A DNA stretch of 64,000 nt from DASUPK01 sp963821705 (GTDB taxonomy: Bacteria > Actinomycetota > Thermoleophilia > Solirubrobacterales > 70-9): NCBI GenBank assembly GCA_963821705.1, contig CAWGEV010000005.1, positions 539,983 through 603,982 on the forward strand. Reading direction: 5' to 3'. Below, piece after piece: positions 25,356 to 34,104 of this stretch (position 1 is the first letter of the stretch; each line of letters starts with the position of its first letter). The notes under the pieces were generated by a model, which saw nothing but the letters and a program-made list of their open reading frames with translations, was not told the origin of the DNA and made no database searches. A program made the translations under genes and the position numbers.

Positions 25356-25877
25356 CTAGGACGCCAGCACCACCGTCGCCCTCGCGAAGCCGAAGCTCTC
25401 GACCTTCGCGCGCTTCGTCCTCGAGGCCGCGTCGACATCGATGTGGACCCGCTGCTGGTTCATGAACTTGCACGGCTGGCGGATCATCGGGTTGAACGGG
25501 TCGGTCTCCAGGTAGTAGGTGTCCGGCGTGACGAAGGTGAGGGTGGCCCGGCCCTTCTTGTCGCTTCGGAACGGCGGGCTGCCCGCGGTGGGCCCGGCCG
25601 GCGCCGGGTCGCAGAAGAAGAACTCGCCGCACTGGAGCGTCACCGGCGGAGGCTCGATGAAGACGCGCACGGGCGCCTGCGGCGCCAGGCGGGTGACGGA
25701 GAACGTCTCGACCTGACCGGGCGTGAGGACCCCGTCGGCGACGACCTTCGCCTTCTGGAAGATGAACTTGACCCGCGGCTTGGAGGCGTCGGCCGGCGCC
25801 GCTGCGGTCAGCAGGATCGCCAAGACGAGCGCCGCGCACGACGCCAGCACTGCCCGTCTGGCCCTCCCCTTGGACAC
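25356..25877 (-). CDS. secreted protein, unknown function
   Basis: This exported protein has about 173 residues, starting at GTG 25877 (VSKGRARRAVLASC). A basic n-region and hydrophobic core (ALVLAILLTAAAPADA) form the signal peptide. The mature part is beta-rich, with FIFQKAKVVADGVLTPGQVETFSVTRL, three cysteines (QCGEFFFCDP and QPCKFM) and a VTPDTYYLETDPFNP segment. The pattern 'property enhanced by GQVE..' resembles small Ig-like surface domains. No catalytic residues are recognised. It is divergent from the sigma-factor gene. Confidence 0.6.
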   Translation of the reverse strand: MSKGRARRAVLASCAALVLAILLTAAAPADASKPRVKFIFQKAKVVADGVLTPGQVETFSVTRLAPQAPVRVFIEPPPVTLQCGEFFFCDPAPAGPTAGSPPFRSDKKGRATLTFVTPDTYYLETDPFNPMIRQPCKFMNQQRVHIDVDAASRTKRAKVESFGFARATVVLAS

Positions 25878-26114
25878 AGGCGGAGTGTCGCAGGCGACCG
25901 GCGGGTCGGCAAGGCGAGGACCGTCCCAATTCCGCGTAGATCCTCTCCGCAAATTGCGTCGGATTCATCATGGCGCCTCCGCAAATTGCGAGAAGCGCCC
26001 CTGGCGGAACGGGGCGAGGCGTGGGAGGTTTCACCTCACCCGGATGTGTCGGAGGTGAGGCGTCTGGGTCTGTTGGGAGGAAATACCGGCCGGGCCGGGG
26101 AGGCTCGACCCGAA

Positions 26115-27428
26115 GTGGGGTCCGCCGAGGCGACCACCTCGCCGGAGTGGCGCCGCCGTGCCGCGAGCGGGCTGATCGAGACCCACGACGCGGTCTTCCG
26201 GCGGACTGCCCGTCGGTACTCGATCTGCGCCGAGGACGCCGAGGACGCCTATCAGCGCGCGCTCGAGATTCTGCTCACCAAGGCGCCGCCGATCGAGGGT
26301 GACGCTCTTGTCCGCTGGATGCAGGTGGTCACGAAGCGCGAGGCACTTGCCGTGCGCCGCCAGCGCGAGCGGCTCATCGGGTCGAGGCCTCCGCAATCCG
26401 ATGAAGGCGACGACCGCGATCCACTCGACGGAATTGCCTCTGAGAGCCCTGGGCCGAACGACCGTGCCGCGCGCCACGAGCGGGTGGTCCGGTCCGGCGA
26501 GGCGCTCCAGGCGCTCAAGCCACAGGAGGTTCGCGCCCTGACGCTCAAGGCGCAGGGCTACTCGTACGCCGAGATAGGCGAGATCACCGGATGGTCGTAC
26601 ACGAAGATCAACAGATGCATGGCGGAGGGCAGGAAGCGCTTCCTGCAGGTCTTCGCCGACATCGAGCAGGGACGGCGGTGCGAGGAGCTGGCGGAAGCGC
26701 TCTCCGCGCTTGCCGATGGAGAAGGGGCCAACGGCTCGTCGGAGGCGCTCGAGTTCCACCTGAGGAGCTGTGCGTCATGCCGAGCCAAGCTGCGTGCGTA
26801 CCGGGCGATTCCGGAGAGGGTGTTCGAGCTGATGCCCGCCGGCCCGGTGCTCGATCAGTCGATGGGCGGGGGTCCGCACGAGTGGATCGCGGATCGAGTC
26901 GGGGCGATTGCGGACAAGGTGAGGGAGACCGGCTACGCGCTGATGTCTCGCGGCGGTGGCGGAGGCAATGGCGAAGCCGCCTCCGTGGCAGCCGCCGGCG
27001 GTTCCCGAGGCGCGGGGATGGCGGCCGTCGCGAAGGTGCTGGCGATCTGCGGCGCGACGGCGGCCGGCGGTGCGACCTGTGTCGCTACTGGGGTGGTGGA
27101 CGCCGGCGCTCTCGGCGTCGGCGCTGGCGCTGGCGATGGACGGCAGCCGGTGGTGCGGCCGGCCGAGCCCACGGCCACGACAGTCCCGGCCCGGGAGACG
27201 GCGACGGGGCCCGCTGTGGAATCGGTCGACTCATCCAAGCACGAGGTTGCGGCGGCACCTGAACCCACGCCCGTCCAGCAGAAGGCCCGGCAGTTCGGCG
27301 TCGAGGCAACCTCGAGCTCACCGTCATCTGGAGGCAGCAGCGGTGGTGAGTTCGGCGGTGTGTCAGGAGGCGGTGGCGGATCGAGCGGAGGTGGCGGATC
27401 CGGTGGCGGATTCGGGATCGAGAAGTGA
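26115..27428 (+). CDS. ECF-type sigma factor fused to anti-sigma-like zinc motif, TM helix and Ser/Gly tail
   Basis: The 437-residue fusion has region 2 at about 22-85 (IETHDAVFRRTARRY…RWMQVVTKREAL). Region 4 lies at about 128-178 (LQALKPQEVRALTLKAQGYSYAEIGEITGWSYTKINRCM). Next comes HLRSCASC (H215, C219, C222), an HxxxCxxC pattern as in zinc-binding anti-sigma factors. One hydrophobic segment at about 302-328 could span the membrane. A low-complexity Pro/Thr/Ser and then Gly/Ser tail follows, which would be outside the cell. The start at GTG 26115 has GGGAGG upstream; earlier in-frame GTGs cannot be excluded. The stop overlaps a GTG that could start the next, secreted-protein gene. Membrane-tethered self-control of the sigma factor is inferred. 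Confidence 0.8.
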   Translation: MGSAEATTSPEWRRRAASGLIETHDAVFRRTARRYSICAEDAEDAYQRALEILLTKAPPIEGDALVRWMQVVTKREALAVRRQRERLIGSRPPQSDEGDDRDPLDGIASESPGPNDRAARHERVVRSGEALQALKPQEVRALTLKAQGYSYAEIGEITGWSYTKINRCMAEGRKRFLQVFADIEQGRRCEELAEALSALADGEGANGSSEALEFHLRSCASCRAKLRAYRAIPERVFELMPAGPVLDQSMGGGPHEWIADRVGAIADKVRETGYALMSRGGGGGNGEAASVAAAGGSRGAGMAAVAKVLAICGATAAGGATCVATGVVDAGALGVGAGAGDGRQPVVRPAEPTATTVPARETATGPAVESVDSSKHEVAAAPEPTPVQQKARQFGVEATSSSPSSGGSSGGEFGGVSGGGGGSSGGGGSGGGFGIEK

Positions 27429-27493
27429 GAGCGGCAAAGAACTTTGGCGTCCACGGACTTAGGGATGCGATGGCTTCGGCAGAGGAGGAGAGG

Positions 27494-29052
27494 ATGAGGG
27501 AGTTCGGGGTGGATCGCCGGTTTGGGTTCCGGCTTCGCGTCGTCGTCGCAGTCGCGGCCCTGCTGGGCCTGGCGTTGGTCGCGCTCGCGCTCCCTCGATC
27601 GGCGCGGGCGAACTACTTCGTGCAGGAGTGCACGTCGGCGCAGCCTGGCGCCGTCGACCCGTACCTGATCAGCGCGGGCAGCTTCAACATCGGTTTCTCG
27701 AATGAGTGTGCATCGGGCCAGGGCTACGGACTGCGGCTCGACGCACACGGGAAGAGCGGTCCCGGCGGCCGCCTCGTCTGGCAGGTGAGCGCGCCAGGCG
27801 GGACGATCTTCAAGACCACCGACGTCGATGTCCATTACGGAACCGATGACGGGTACGGCCCCGCGATGGCCACGGCCTCGGGGGATACCTTCCGCTCAAC
27901 GGCGGGACAGGGCCCAACCAGTGGTCGCACGTCAAATGTGAGCAACACGGACCACTTCGGGATCTGGCTGATGTGCTGGCCGACGGATCGATCATGCACC
28001 AGCACCTGGGCATACGCCTGGACGAGAAACCTCATCGTTGAGGTGCAGGACCTGGTCGCCCCACGGGTCTCTGCAAGTGGCGGAGCGTCTTGGACGGCGG
28101 GACCATCCATGGCGTCCAGCCGCTTGATGTGGTGGCGACTGACACCGGCGGTGGCGTGCGGTCAGTTGTCGTCTACGTCAATGGCGTCGGGTCAAGAGTG
28201 GTTCAAGTCTGCGGTCCCGATGTGGGTGGCACGGCGTTCTCTCGCGTGAAGCCGTGTCCGATTCTCCAGGGACACAGACGCTTCTGCTCGACACTGAAAA
28301 GGACCCAGGCTGGGTGAACGGGAGCAACGATCTGCGGATTTGCAGTACTTGACGCCGGCGGCAACCAGTCGAGCTCCTGCGTGGAGCGCACGGTCTACGT
28401 GGACAACTCGTGCCCGGCGTCAGGCTCACAGTCCGCGTCGCGACTCGAGGGAGGCGCGGACGTGGGCGGGCACCTCCGGTCGCAGGCATCCGTCCGTTCC
28501 AGCGAGGCACCGGTGATCCGCGGTGCCCTGACCACCTCCAGAGGTGAGCCGGTCGGAGGCGGCACGGTCTGCGTGTACCAGACGGTCGATCTCGCCGACG
28601 CCTCGCGGGAGTTGGTCACCACGGCGACGACGCAGGGGAACGGAAGGTTCGCCACGAGACTGGATCCGGGGGCGTCGCGTCGTGTCGACCTCGTCTACCG
28701 GTTCAACACGCGGACGATCGAGCAGCGTGTCGCCCTGAGCTCCACGGTCGTGCCCATGCTCAGTGTCGGCGAGAAGTCCGTCTCGAACGGCAATCCGGTC
28801 CATTTCAAGGGGTGGCTGCCGGGACCAAATTCCGAGGGACGTGCGGTCGTCCTCCAGGCAAGAGTCGGTCGGAAGTGGAGGACCTTCAAGCAGCTGCGCA
28901 CAGATCAGGACGGTGCGTTCCACGGTCTCTACCGCTTCACCCAGACGGTGGGGAGGGTGCGCTACACGTTCCGGGCAGCCGTCAAGCAGCAGAGCGGCTA
29001 TCCGTACGAGCCCGGAGCCTCACGCAAGCGGAAGGTTCTGGTCCGAGGCTAG
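27494..29052 (+). pseudogene. secreted Ig-like/beta-rich protein gene with three frameshifts
   Basis: The start at ATG 27494 has a good AGGAGG five bases upstream; a GTG at 27425 overlapping the sigma-factor stop is the alternative. The signal peptide VVVAVAALLGLALVALALPRS precedes NYFVQECTSAQPG. Coding sense continues in three frames in turn. Frame 1 runs to about 28084; the next carries LDGGTIHGVQPLDVVATDTG to about 28259; then come DSPGTQTLLLDTEKDPGW and, after about 28344, VLDAGGNQSSSCVERTVYV to the end. Reading through needs two single-base deletions and one insertion. The last 200 residues look like an intact Ig/carboxypeptidase-regulatory-type domain. Either sequencing error or genuine decay explains this. 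Confidence 0.7.
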
Positions 29053-29499
29053 GAACCCGTGACAGGCTTTCCGGCATGGTCGATCAAGCAGCTCACGGTC
29101 ACGGCGATCGGTGCCGAGTTGTTGTCGTGCCAACCACGACCCGCCAGCCCTCCCCAACCCGGGTCGAGGTTTGCAGTGAACTCTTCGATCCCACTCCGTT
29201 GCTACCGCCACCGCTGATCGCATGCGACCGCCGGCCGGACAGTGAACCTCTAGTGATCCAACGTGTAGTTCCCGTCACCGGGGCGTCGGGTCAGTCACGC
29301 TCCCCGTAGCCGACCGATTCACGATCGTCGTCAGATCCTTGGCGGTCACATTGCCCGGCTTGATGCTCCGTGAGATGACGGAGTTCTTGGGTGCCTTGGA
29401 ACTGCCGGCGATGGCGGTCGCTCCACCAGCAACGGAGATGATCAGGGCCGCGGTGGCGGCGACGTTCGCATAGCTGACATGCCTTCTGAGCCGATCCAT
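29049..29499 (-). pseudogene. small secreted Cys-module protein gene with several frameshifts
   Basis: The N-terminus (ATG 29499) reads MDRLRRHVSYANVAATAALI, a signal peptide type common in this bacterial group, and stays open to 29275 (74 codons). Beyond that stop, coding sense continues in alternating frames: GDGNYTLDH, then LEVHCPAGG, then ISGGGSNGVGSKSSLQTSTRV, then WHDNNSAPIAVTVSCLIDHA. It ends at a TAG whose bases overlap the stop of the plus-strand gene (29049-29052). The restored product of about 150 residues would hold one CPxG…GG…C module as in the protein at 25-903. At least four indels are needed. Confidence 0.65.
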
Positions 29500-29591
29500 G
29501 TTCCTCCCTCCTGTTCGTCCTCCTTGAAACCCGCGGTCGACTCCATGGTCGCGCTGACCCTAGCCCCATCGAACCTGAAAGTCTCCCGGCC

Positions 29592-30650
29592 GTGACCGGT
29601 CGGGAGAGATGGCTTCTTGCGGCGACCGCAGCGGCCACCGCCGTCGCCGGGGTGCTCCGCTACTCGAACGCCGGGGCGGTGGCCGCCTTTGCGGCCGCCA
29701 CCGTTGCCCTGGCGGGCCTCGCCTGGGTGGTGGCGCTAGCCACCGAACAGGTCGGACTTCGGTTCGGGCCCGCAGTCACCGGATTCATGCAGTCGACCCT
29801 CGGCAACCTGCCTGAGTTCTTCATCGTCCTCTTCGCCCTCGGCAACGGCGAGCTGGTCGTCGCGCAGACATCGCTGATCGGCTCGATTCTCGCCAACGCC
29901 CTGCTGGTCCTCGGGCTCGTCATCGTCGTCGGGTCGCTTCACGCGGATGACGGTTGCATGCGCTTCCGGCATCGCCTCCCGCAGGACACGGCGACCCTCA
30001 TGCTCGTCGCGCTCTTCGTGATCGTGATCATCGGGCTCTCGATCGCGTCGTCGAACCAGGCGAGCCACCACATCGAGGGGCTCTCGACGGTGGGGGCGAT
30101 CTGCCTGCTGGTCGTTTACGCGACGTGGCTGTGGGGCTACCTCCGCTCGGACGAGCAGCGGAAGGCGGCCGAGACCGACGAGCCCGAGCCGAGACTGTCG
30201 ATGGCATTCGCCGTGGCCCTGCTTACCGTGGCCGGCGTCGGGGCCGCCTTCGTCTCCGACTGGTTCATCCACGCGCTCGATCCGGCGGTCCAGTCGCTCG
30301 GGATCTCGAAGGCGTTCGCCGGGCTGGTGATCGTCGCCGTGGCCGGCAACGCAGTCGAGAACTTCACCGGGATATTCGTCGCCGCCAAGGGCAAATCGGA
30401 CCTGGCGATCTCGGTAGTGAAGAACTCAGTCGCGCAGATCGCCGCCTTCCTCTTCCCGGCGCTGGTCCTCGCCTCGTTCCTCTTCACCACGCACCTCACC
30501 TTCGAGCTCGCGCCCGTCTACATCGGCGCGCTCTTCCTCACGGCCATCGCGGTCTGGCAGATCACCGGGGACGGCGAGGCGCAGCTCTTCGAGGGCGTCG
30601 CGCTGATCGCGATCTACGTGGTGCTGGCGGCGTTCGCGCTCTACGACTGA
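29592..30650 (+). CDS. calcium/proton (cation) antiporter, CaCA family
   Basis: This 352-residue membrane antiporter starts at GTG 29592. It has about ten to eleven transmembrane segments. Two inverted alpha repeats carry the ion-binding motifs, TGFMQSTLGNLPEFFIVLFAL and AGLVIVAVAGNAVENFTGIF, each given here in part. The spacing and the acidic residue in each (E of LPEFF, E of AVENF) are those of CAX/ChaA Ca2+/H+ exchangers. A charged cytoplasmic loop (SDEQRKAAETDEPEPR) separates the halves. A terminator hairpin lies 97 bases downstream. Confidence 0.92.
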   Translation: MTGRERWLLAATAAATAVAGVLRYSNAGAVAAFAAATVALAGLAWVVALATEQVGLRFGPAVTGFMQSTLGNLPEFFIVLFALGNGELVVAQTSLIGSILANALLVLGLVIVVGSLHADDGCMRFRHRLPQDTATLMLVALFVIVIIGLSIASSNQASHHIEGLSTVGAICLLVVYATWLWGYLRSDEQRKAAETDEPEPRLSMAFAVALLTVAGVGAAFVSDWFIHALDPAVQSLGISKAFAGLVIVAVAGNAVENFTGIFVAAKGKSDLAISVVKNSVAQIAAFLFPALVLASFLFTTHLTFELAPVYIGALFLTAIAVWQITGDGEAQLFEGVALIAIYVVLAAFALYD

Positions 30651-30746
30651 TTCGCATCACTTGCCGGATCCGGTTCGAGTCCGGCGCCCTCCGCGCCTAG
30701 ACTTCCAGTACTCGGTGGTGCGCGGGACCTAGTCCCGTTTCAACCT

Positions 30747-30777
30747 CGAACGGCCCGTCTTCGCGGCGGGCCGTTCG
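30747..30777. terminator. intrinsic-type hairpin after the antiporter gene
   Basis: A perfect 11-bp inverted repeat, CGAACGGCCCG / CGGGCCGTTCG, with a 9-base loop is followed by CTTTCTG on the plus strand. It lies between the antiporter stop and the beta-helix gene and fits a rho-independent terminator with a weak T-tract. Confidence 0.6.
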
Positions 30778-30898
30778 CTTTCTGTGCTCACCACACGGGT
30801 TGATGGCCAGGTGGCGCCGCCCCGCGCTACCCGTCCAGAGGCGTTGACGAGCCCGACACGCGAGGACTAGGGTGGAGTGGTCCAAGGAAGGAGGGGAG

Positions 30899-32464
30899 AT
30901 GACTAGGGGACCGGAGCCCAACCGGCGGCCGCTGGCGACCGGTGCCGGTGTGACCGTCGGCGCGACCCTGCTGATGGGCGGTGTCGCTCAGGCCGCCTGC
31001 ACCTGCAACGTGGACAGCCTCGCGGACCCGACGGCCCTCGGCCACACCACCCTGCGCGACGCGGTGACAAGCGCCCAGGCGAACCCCGGGTCGACCATCA
31101 CGTTCGCCTCCGGCCTCAGCGGGACGATCACCCTGGGGAACACCCTCCCCGACATCACCCAGGCGACCACGATCCAGGGTCCCGGCGCAGGGCAGCTGAC
31201 GATCAGTGGCAACGACGCTCATGAGCTGCTCTACATGAAGGGAAGCGGCGGCTTCCCCGTGACGATCTCGGGTCTGACGCTGGCGCATGGACGCGTCGCC
31301 GGCGGCATGGGGGGAGCGATCTACAACTACAACGCCAACCTGACGATCAGCAGCTCGGTTCTCACCGCGAACGAGGCGCGCGTGGCCTCCCTGAACGGCG
31401 GCCCTGCAGGCGCCATCTGGGCCTACTCCCAGAACGCCAGGCTCAACATCCACGACTCGACCGTCAGCGGCAACTCGGCCGAGGTCGACGGGGGAGCGAT
31501 CTACGCCCTTGGTTCTCCGGTCACGATTCAGAACTCGACCTTCAGCGACAATCACGCCAAGGATCGGGGTGGCGCCATCGGCCTGGATGAACCGGTCGCC
31601 GCCTCGTCGATCGAGAACTCGACGCTGACCGGAAACACGGTCACCGGCGGCCGGGGCGGAGCCATCTACAGCTACGGCGCCGACCAGGGGCTCACGGTCA
31701 CCGGCACCACGGTGGCGGGCAACTCCGCCACGATCGCCGGCGGTGGCATCTTCAACCACGGTGCTTTCGGCTCCCCGCCGATAGTCCTGCACAACTCGAT
31801 CGTGGCGAACAATTCGGCGGCCTCCGGCCCCGACCTGGGCGGCGCATTCGCGTCCGCCTTCAGCCTGGTCAGAAGCACCGCCGGTTCCACCTTCACCGAG
31901 ACGGTTCCGGGCTCGAACGTCATCGGCCAGGACCCGCTGCTCGGCCCGCTGGAGTCGAACGGCGGCCCGACCCAGACGATGAAGCCGATCGGAACCAGCC
32001 CAGCGGTCGACAAGGGCGCGGCGTTCGGGCTGAGCACCGATGAGCGCGGCGCCCCCCGGCCGTTCGTGTTCCCGACCATCCCCAACTCGACCGCCGCGGG
32101 TGCCGACGGCAGCGACATCGGGGCCGTCGAGCTTCAGCCCTCCGATGTGCCGCCCAACGGCTTCAGGGTCGGCAAGGTGAAGGGGACGAAGCTGACGCTG
32201 ACACTCGATTCCGCTGGAGCGGTTCAGATCACCGACGCCACGTCGCCGCTCTCGGCGGCCGCCACGGCTGCCAAGAAGAAGAAGTCCCTCAAGCCCTCGA
32301 GCGCGAGCGGCGGGCCGGGGAAGCTCAAGGTCGCCCTCCGGCTCACCAAGGCGGCCGCCAAGAAGCTCCGTCAGGCGGGCAAGCTCAAGCTGAAGGCCTC
32401 AATCACCTTCACCCCGACCGGCGGGGTCCCCGACACCAAGACCGCGAAGCTGAAGCTGAAGTAG
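30899..32464 (+). CDS. secreted right-handed beta-helix protein (polymorphic-outer-protein/anchor-Q type)
   Basis: The exported protein has about 521 residues. ATG 30899 has AAGGAGG just upstream. The signal peptide ends near GVAQAACTCNV. About residues 60-330 form a parallel beta-helix of repeated turns, with recurring GGAIY, SGNSA, NSTFSDN and GNTVTGGRGGAIY units as in pectate-lyase-like surface proteins. The segment DPLLGPLESNGGPTQTM… with SPAVDKG is the 'choice-of-anchor Q' motif after the helix. The C-terminus (about 420-521) is Lys-rich (AAKKKKSLK, KLKLKASITFTP) and repeats a beta-strand domain seen in many proteins of this group. Substrate is unknown; polysaccharide binding or adhesion is inferred. 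Confidence 0.8.
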   Translation: MTRGPEPNRRPLATGAGVTVGATLLMGGVAQAACTCNVDSLADPTALGHTTLRDAVTSAQANPGSTITFASGLSGTITLGNTLPDITQATTIQGPGAGQLTISGNDAHELLYMKGSGGFPVTISGLTLAHGRVAGGMGGAIYNYNANLTISSSVLTANEARVASLNGGPAGAIWAYSQNARLNIHDSTVSGNSAEVDGGAIYALGSPVTIQNSTFSDNHAKDRGGAIGLDEPVAASSIENSTLTGNTVTGGRGGAIYSYGADQGLTVTGTTVAGNSATIAGGGIFNHGAFGSPPIVLHNSIVANNSAASGPDLGGAFASAFSLVRSTAGSTFTETVPGSNVIGQDPLLGPLESNGGPTQTMKPIGTSPAVDKGAAFGLSTDERGAPRPFVFPTIPNSTAAGADGSDIGAVELQPSDVPPNGFRVGKVKGTKLTLTLDSAGAVQITDATSPLSAAATAAKKKKSLKPSSASGGPGKLKVALRLTKAAAKKLRQAGKLKLKASITFTPTGGVPDTKTAKLKLK

Positions 32465-32509
32465 CGACAGCGTCCCACGGGCCGTCCCTCATCGGGCTCG
32501 AGGGTCAGG

Positions 32510-32791
32510 TCAGCTCACCAGCCGGCCGACTGCGCCCATCAGCTCCTGGACCTGCTCCTCGGTCGCGCCCTTGCCTCCGCGCATGCAGTGGCGGACGTGG
32601 TCGTCGACCAGGCCGAGCGCGATCTTGTTGAGCGCGGCCTGCGCCGCCTCGATCTGGGTGAGGACGTCGATGCAGTAGCGGTCCTCCTCCACCATCCGCT
32701 TGACGCCGCCGACCTGTCCCTCCACGCGCGCGAGCCGTTTGAGCAGCTCGTCCTTCGATGCCTTGTATCCCGGTGTCTTCGTGTTGGCCAT
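32510..32791 (-). CDS. csoR: CsoR-type copper-sensing repressor
   Basis: The 93-residue, all-helical DUF156 repressor has Cu(I) ligands at exactly the CsoR spacing: C40, H65 and C69 (RYC…DDHVRHC). This separates it from FrmR (formaldehyde) and RcnR (nickel/cobalt) relatives. Binding of Cu(I) releases the DNA. The ATG at 32791 (MANTKTPGYK) is the natural start. The operator lies 16 bases upstream of the start, within the 44-base divergent gap to the permease gene, so it controls both genes. Confidence 0.92.
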   Translation of the reverse strand: MANTKTPGYKASKDELLKRLARVEGQVGGVKRMVEEDRYCIDVLTQIEAAQAALNKIALGLVDDHVRHCMRGGKGATEEQVQELMGAVGRLVS

Positions 32792-32806
32792 GTGCGCCGG
32801 GGAGTA

Positions 32807-32825
32807 TATACCCCCTTGGGGTATA
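32807..32825. promoter_or_regulatory. CsoR operator between csoR and the permease gene
   Basis: The 19-bp inverted repeat TATACCCC-CTT-GGGGTATA has perfect 8-bp arms. The TACCCC…GGGGTA core is the known CsoR-type operator. It lies between the divergent starts at 32791 and 32836, and its position would block both promoters in the absence of copper. Confidence 0.85.
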
Positions 32826-32835
32826 GTCGTCAACC

Positions 32836-34104
32836 GTGGCGGACGTGATTTCCACGATCGGCGAGGGCTTCAAGCAGTCCTTCCTGATGGCCTACGAGGT
32901 CTGGTGGGCCCTGGTGCTGGGCTTCGCGATCTCGGCGATCGTCCAGGCCTGGGTTCCGCGCGAGCGGATCGAGTCCGCCCTCTCCGGCACCGGCGTCAAG
33001 CCGCTCGCGAAGGCGACCGGGCTGGGCGCCGCATCGTCATCGTGCTCCTACGCCGCGATCGCGATCGCCAAGTCGCTCTTCCAGAAGGGCGCCTCGGCAG
33101 CGACCTCTCTCGCCTTCCAGTTCGCCTCGACCAACCTGGTCTGGGAGCTCGGCCTGGTGATCTGGGTGCTGATCGGCTGGCAGTTCACCCTGGCGGAGTT
33201 CGTCGGCGGGATCGTCCTGATCGTCCTGATGGCGATCCTGCTGCGGGCCTTCGTCTCGCCGAAGCTCGAGGAGCAGGCCCGCAAGCACGCCCAGGAGGCG
33301 CAGGCCGACCACCAGCATCACGCCGCCGGCGAGCGGATGAGCTGGCGCGAGCGGCTCACGTCGACGAGCGCCTGGTCCGACGTCGCCCACAACTTCCGCG
33401 CCGACTGGAAGATGCTCTGGAAGGAGATCACGATCGGTTTCTTCCTCGCCGGCTTCATCGGGCTGCTCGGGAACGACTTCTTCAACGCCCTCTTCATCAC
33501 CGACGCCCCGCCGGCCGTTCAGACGCTCCAGAACGTGATCGTCGGGCCGATCATCGCCGTCCTCAGCTTCGTCTGCTCGGTCGGCAACGCGCCGCTGGCG
33601 GCCGTGCTCTGGTCCGGCGGCATCGGCTTCGGCGGCGTGATCGCCTTCATCTTCGCCGACCTGATCGTGCTGCCGATCATCGCCGCCTACATCAAGTACT
33701 ACGGCCGTCCCTACGCGCTGCGGATCACGGCGCTGATGTTCGTGGTGATCGTGATCGCGGCGCTGATCGTCGACGGACTGTTCAGCGTGCTCGGCCTGAT
33801 CCCCGACACCCGGCCCTCGCGGGCGGACATCTTCAGCTCGGTCGAGTTCGACTACAAGCTCTGGCTCAACCTGCTCGGGACCGCGATCTTCGCCGTGCTC
33901 TTCTACCTGACGGCCCGCCGCGGCGCGACCGACCCGGTCTGCGGGATGAAGGTCGACCGCTCCAGGGCCGTGGTCAAGGAGGTCGACGGCCGGAAGCTCT
34001 ACTTCTGCTCGGACCACTGCTGGCACGCCTTCGAGGCTGATCCCGAGAGCCGAGGCGCCCGGCGCAGCCTGCGAGGGCCGCCTCCGTCTCGACTACTCCA
34101 GTGA
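32836..34104 (+). CDS. metal-efflux permease (DUF318/SO_0444-like) with C-terminal YHS domain
   Basis: The 422-residue protein starts at GTG 32836. Eight or so transmembrane helices lie in two halves. The first half contains ASSSCSYAAIAIAKSLF and FASTNLVWELG, and the second VCSVGNAPLAAVLWSGG, all marks of the DUF318 (YraQ) permease family. A His-rich cytoplasmic loop (AQADHQHHAAGERMS) separates the halves. Residues about 364-400 form a YHS domain, DPVCGMKVD…LYFCSDHCWHAF, as found on copper ATPases. The divergent csoR and its operator point to copper efflux. The last 12 bases overlap the convergent gene. Confidence 0.88.
   Translation: MADVISTIGEGFKQSFLMAYEVWWALVLGFAISAIVQAWVPRERIESALSGTGVKPLAKATGLGAASSSCSYAAIAIAKSLFQKGASAATSLAFQFASTNLVWELGLVIWVLIGWQFTLAEFVGGIVLIVLMAILLRAFVSPKLEEQARKHAQEAQADHQHHAAGERMSWRERLTSTSAWSDVAHNFRADWKMLWKEITIGFFLAGFIGLLGNDFFNALFITDAPPAVQTLQNVIVGPIIAVLSFVCSVGNAPLAAVLWSGGIGFGGVIAFIFADLIVLPIIAAYIKYYGRPYALRITALMFVVIVIAALIVDGLFSVLGLIPDTRPSRADIFSSVEFDYKLWLNLLGTAIFAVLFYLTARRGATDPVCGMKVDRSRAVVKEVDGRKLYFCSDHCWHAFEADPESRGARRSLRGPPPSRLLQ

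Noticed and set aside
27494..29052. Programmed frameshifting as explanation of the broken reading frames
   Set aside because: Three shifts of mixed direction, with no slippery sequence seen, and a neighbouring gene on the other strand equally affected.
30660..30690. tRNA-like T-arm (CCGG-TTCGAGT-CCGG)
   Set aside because: No acceptor, D-arm or anticodon arm can be built around it; the upstream bases belong to the antiporter gene end.
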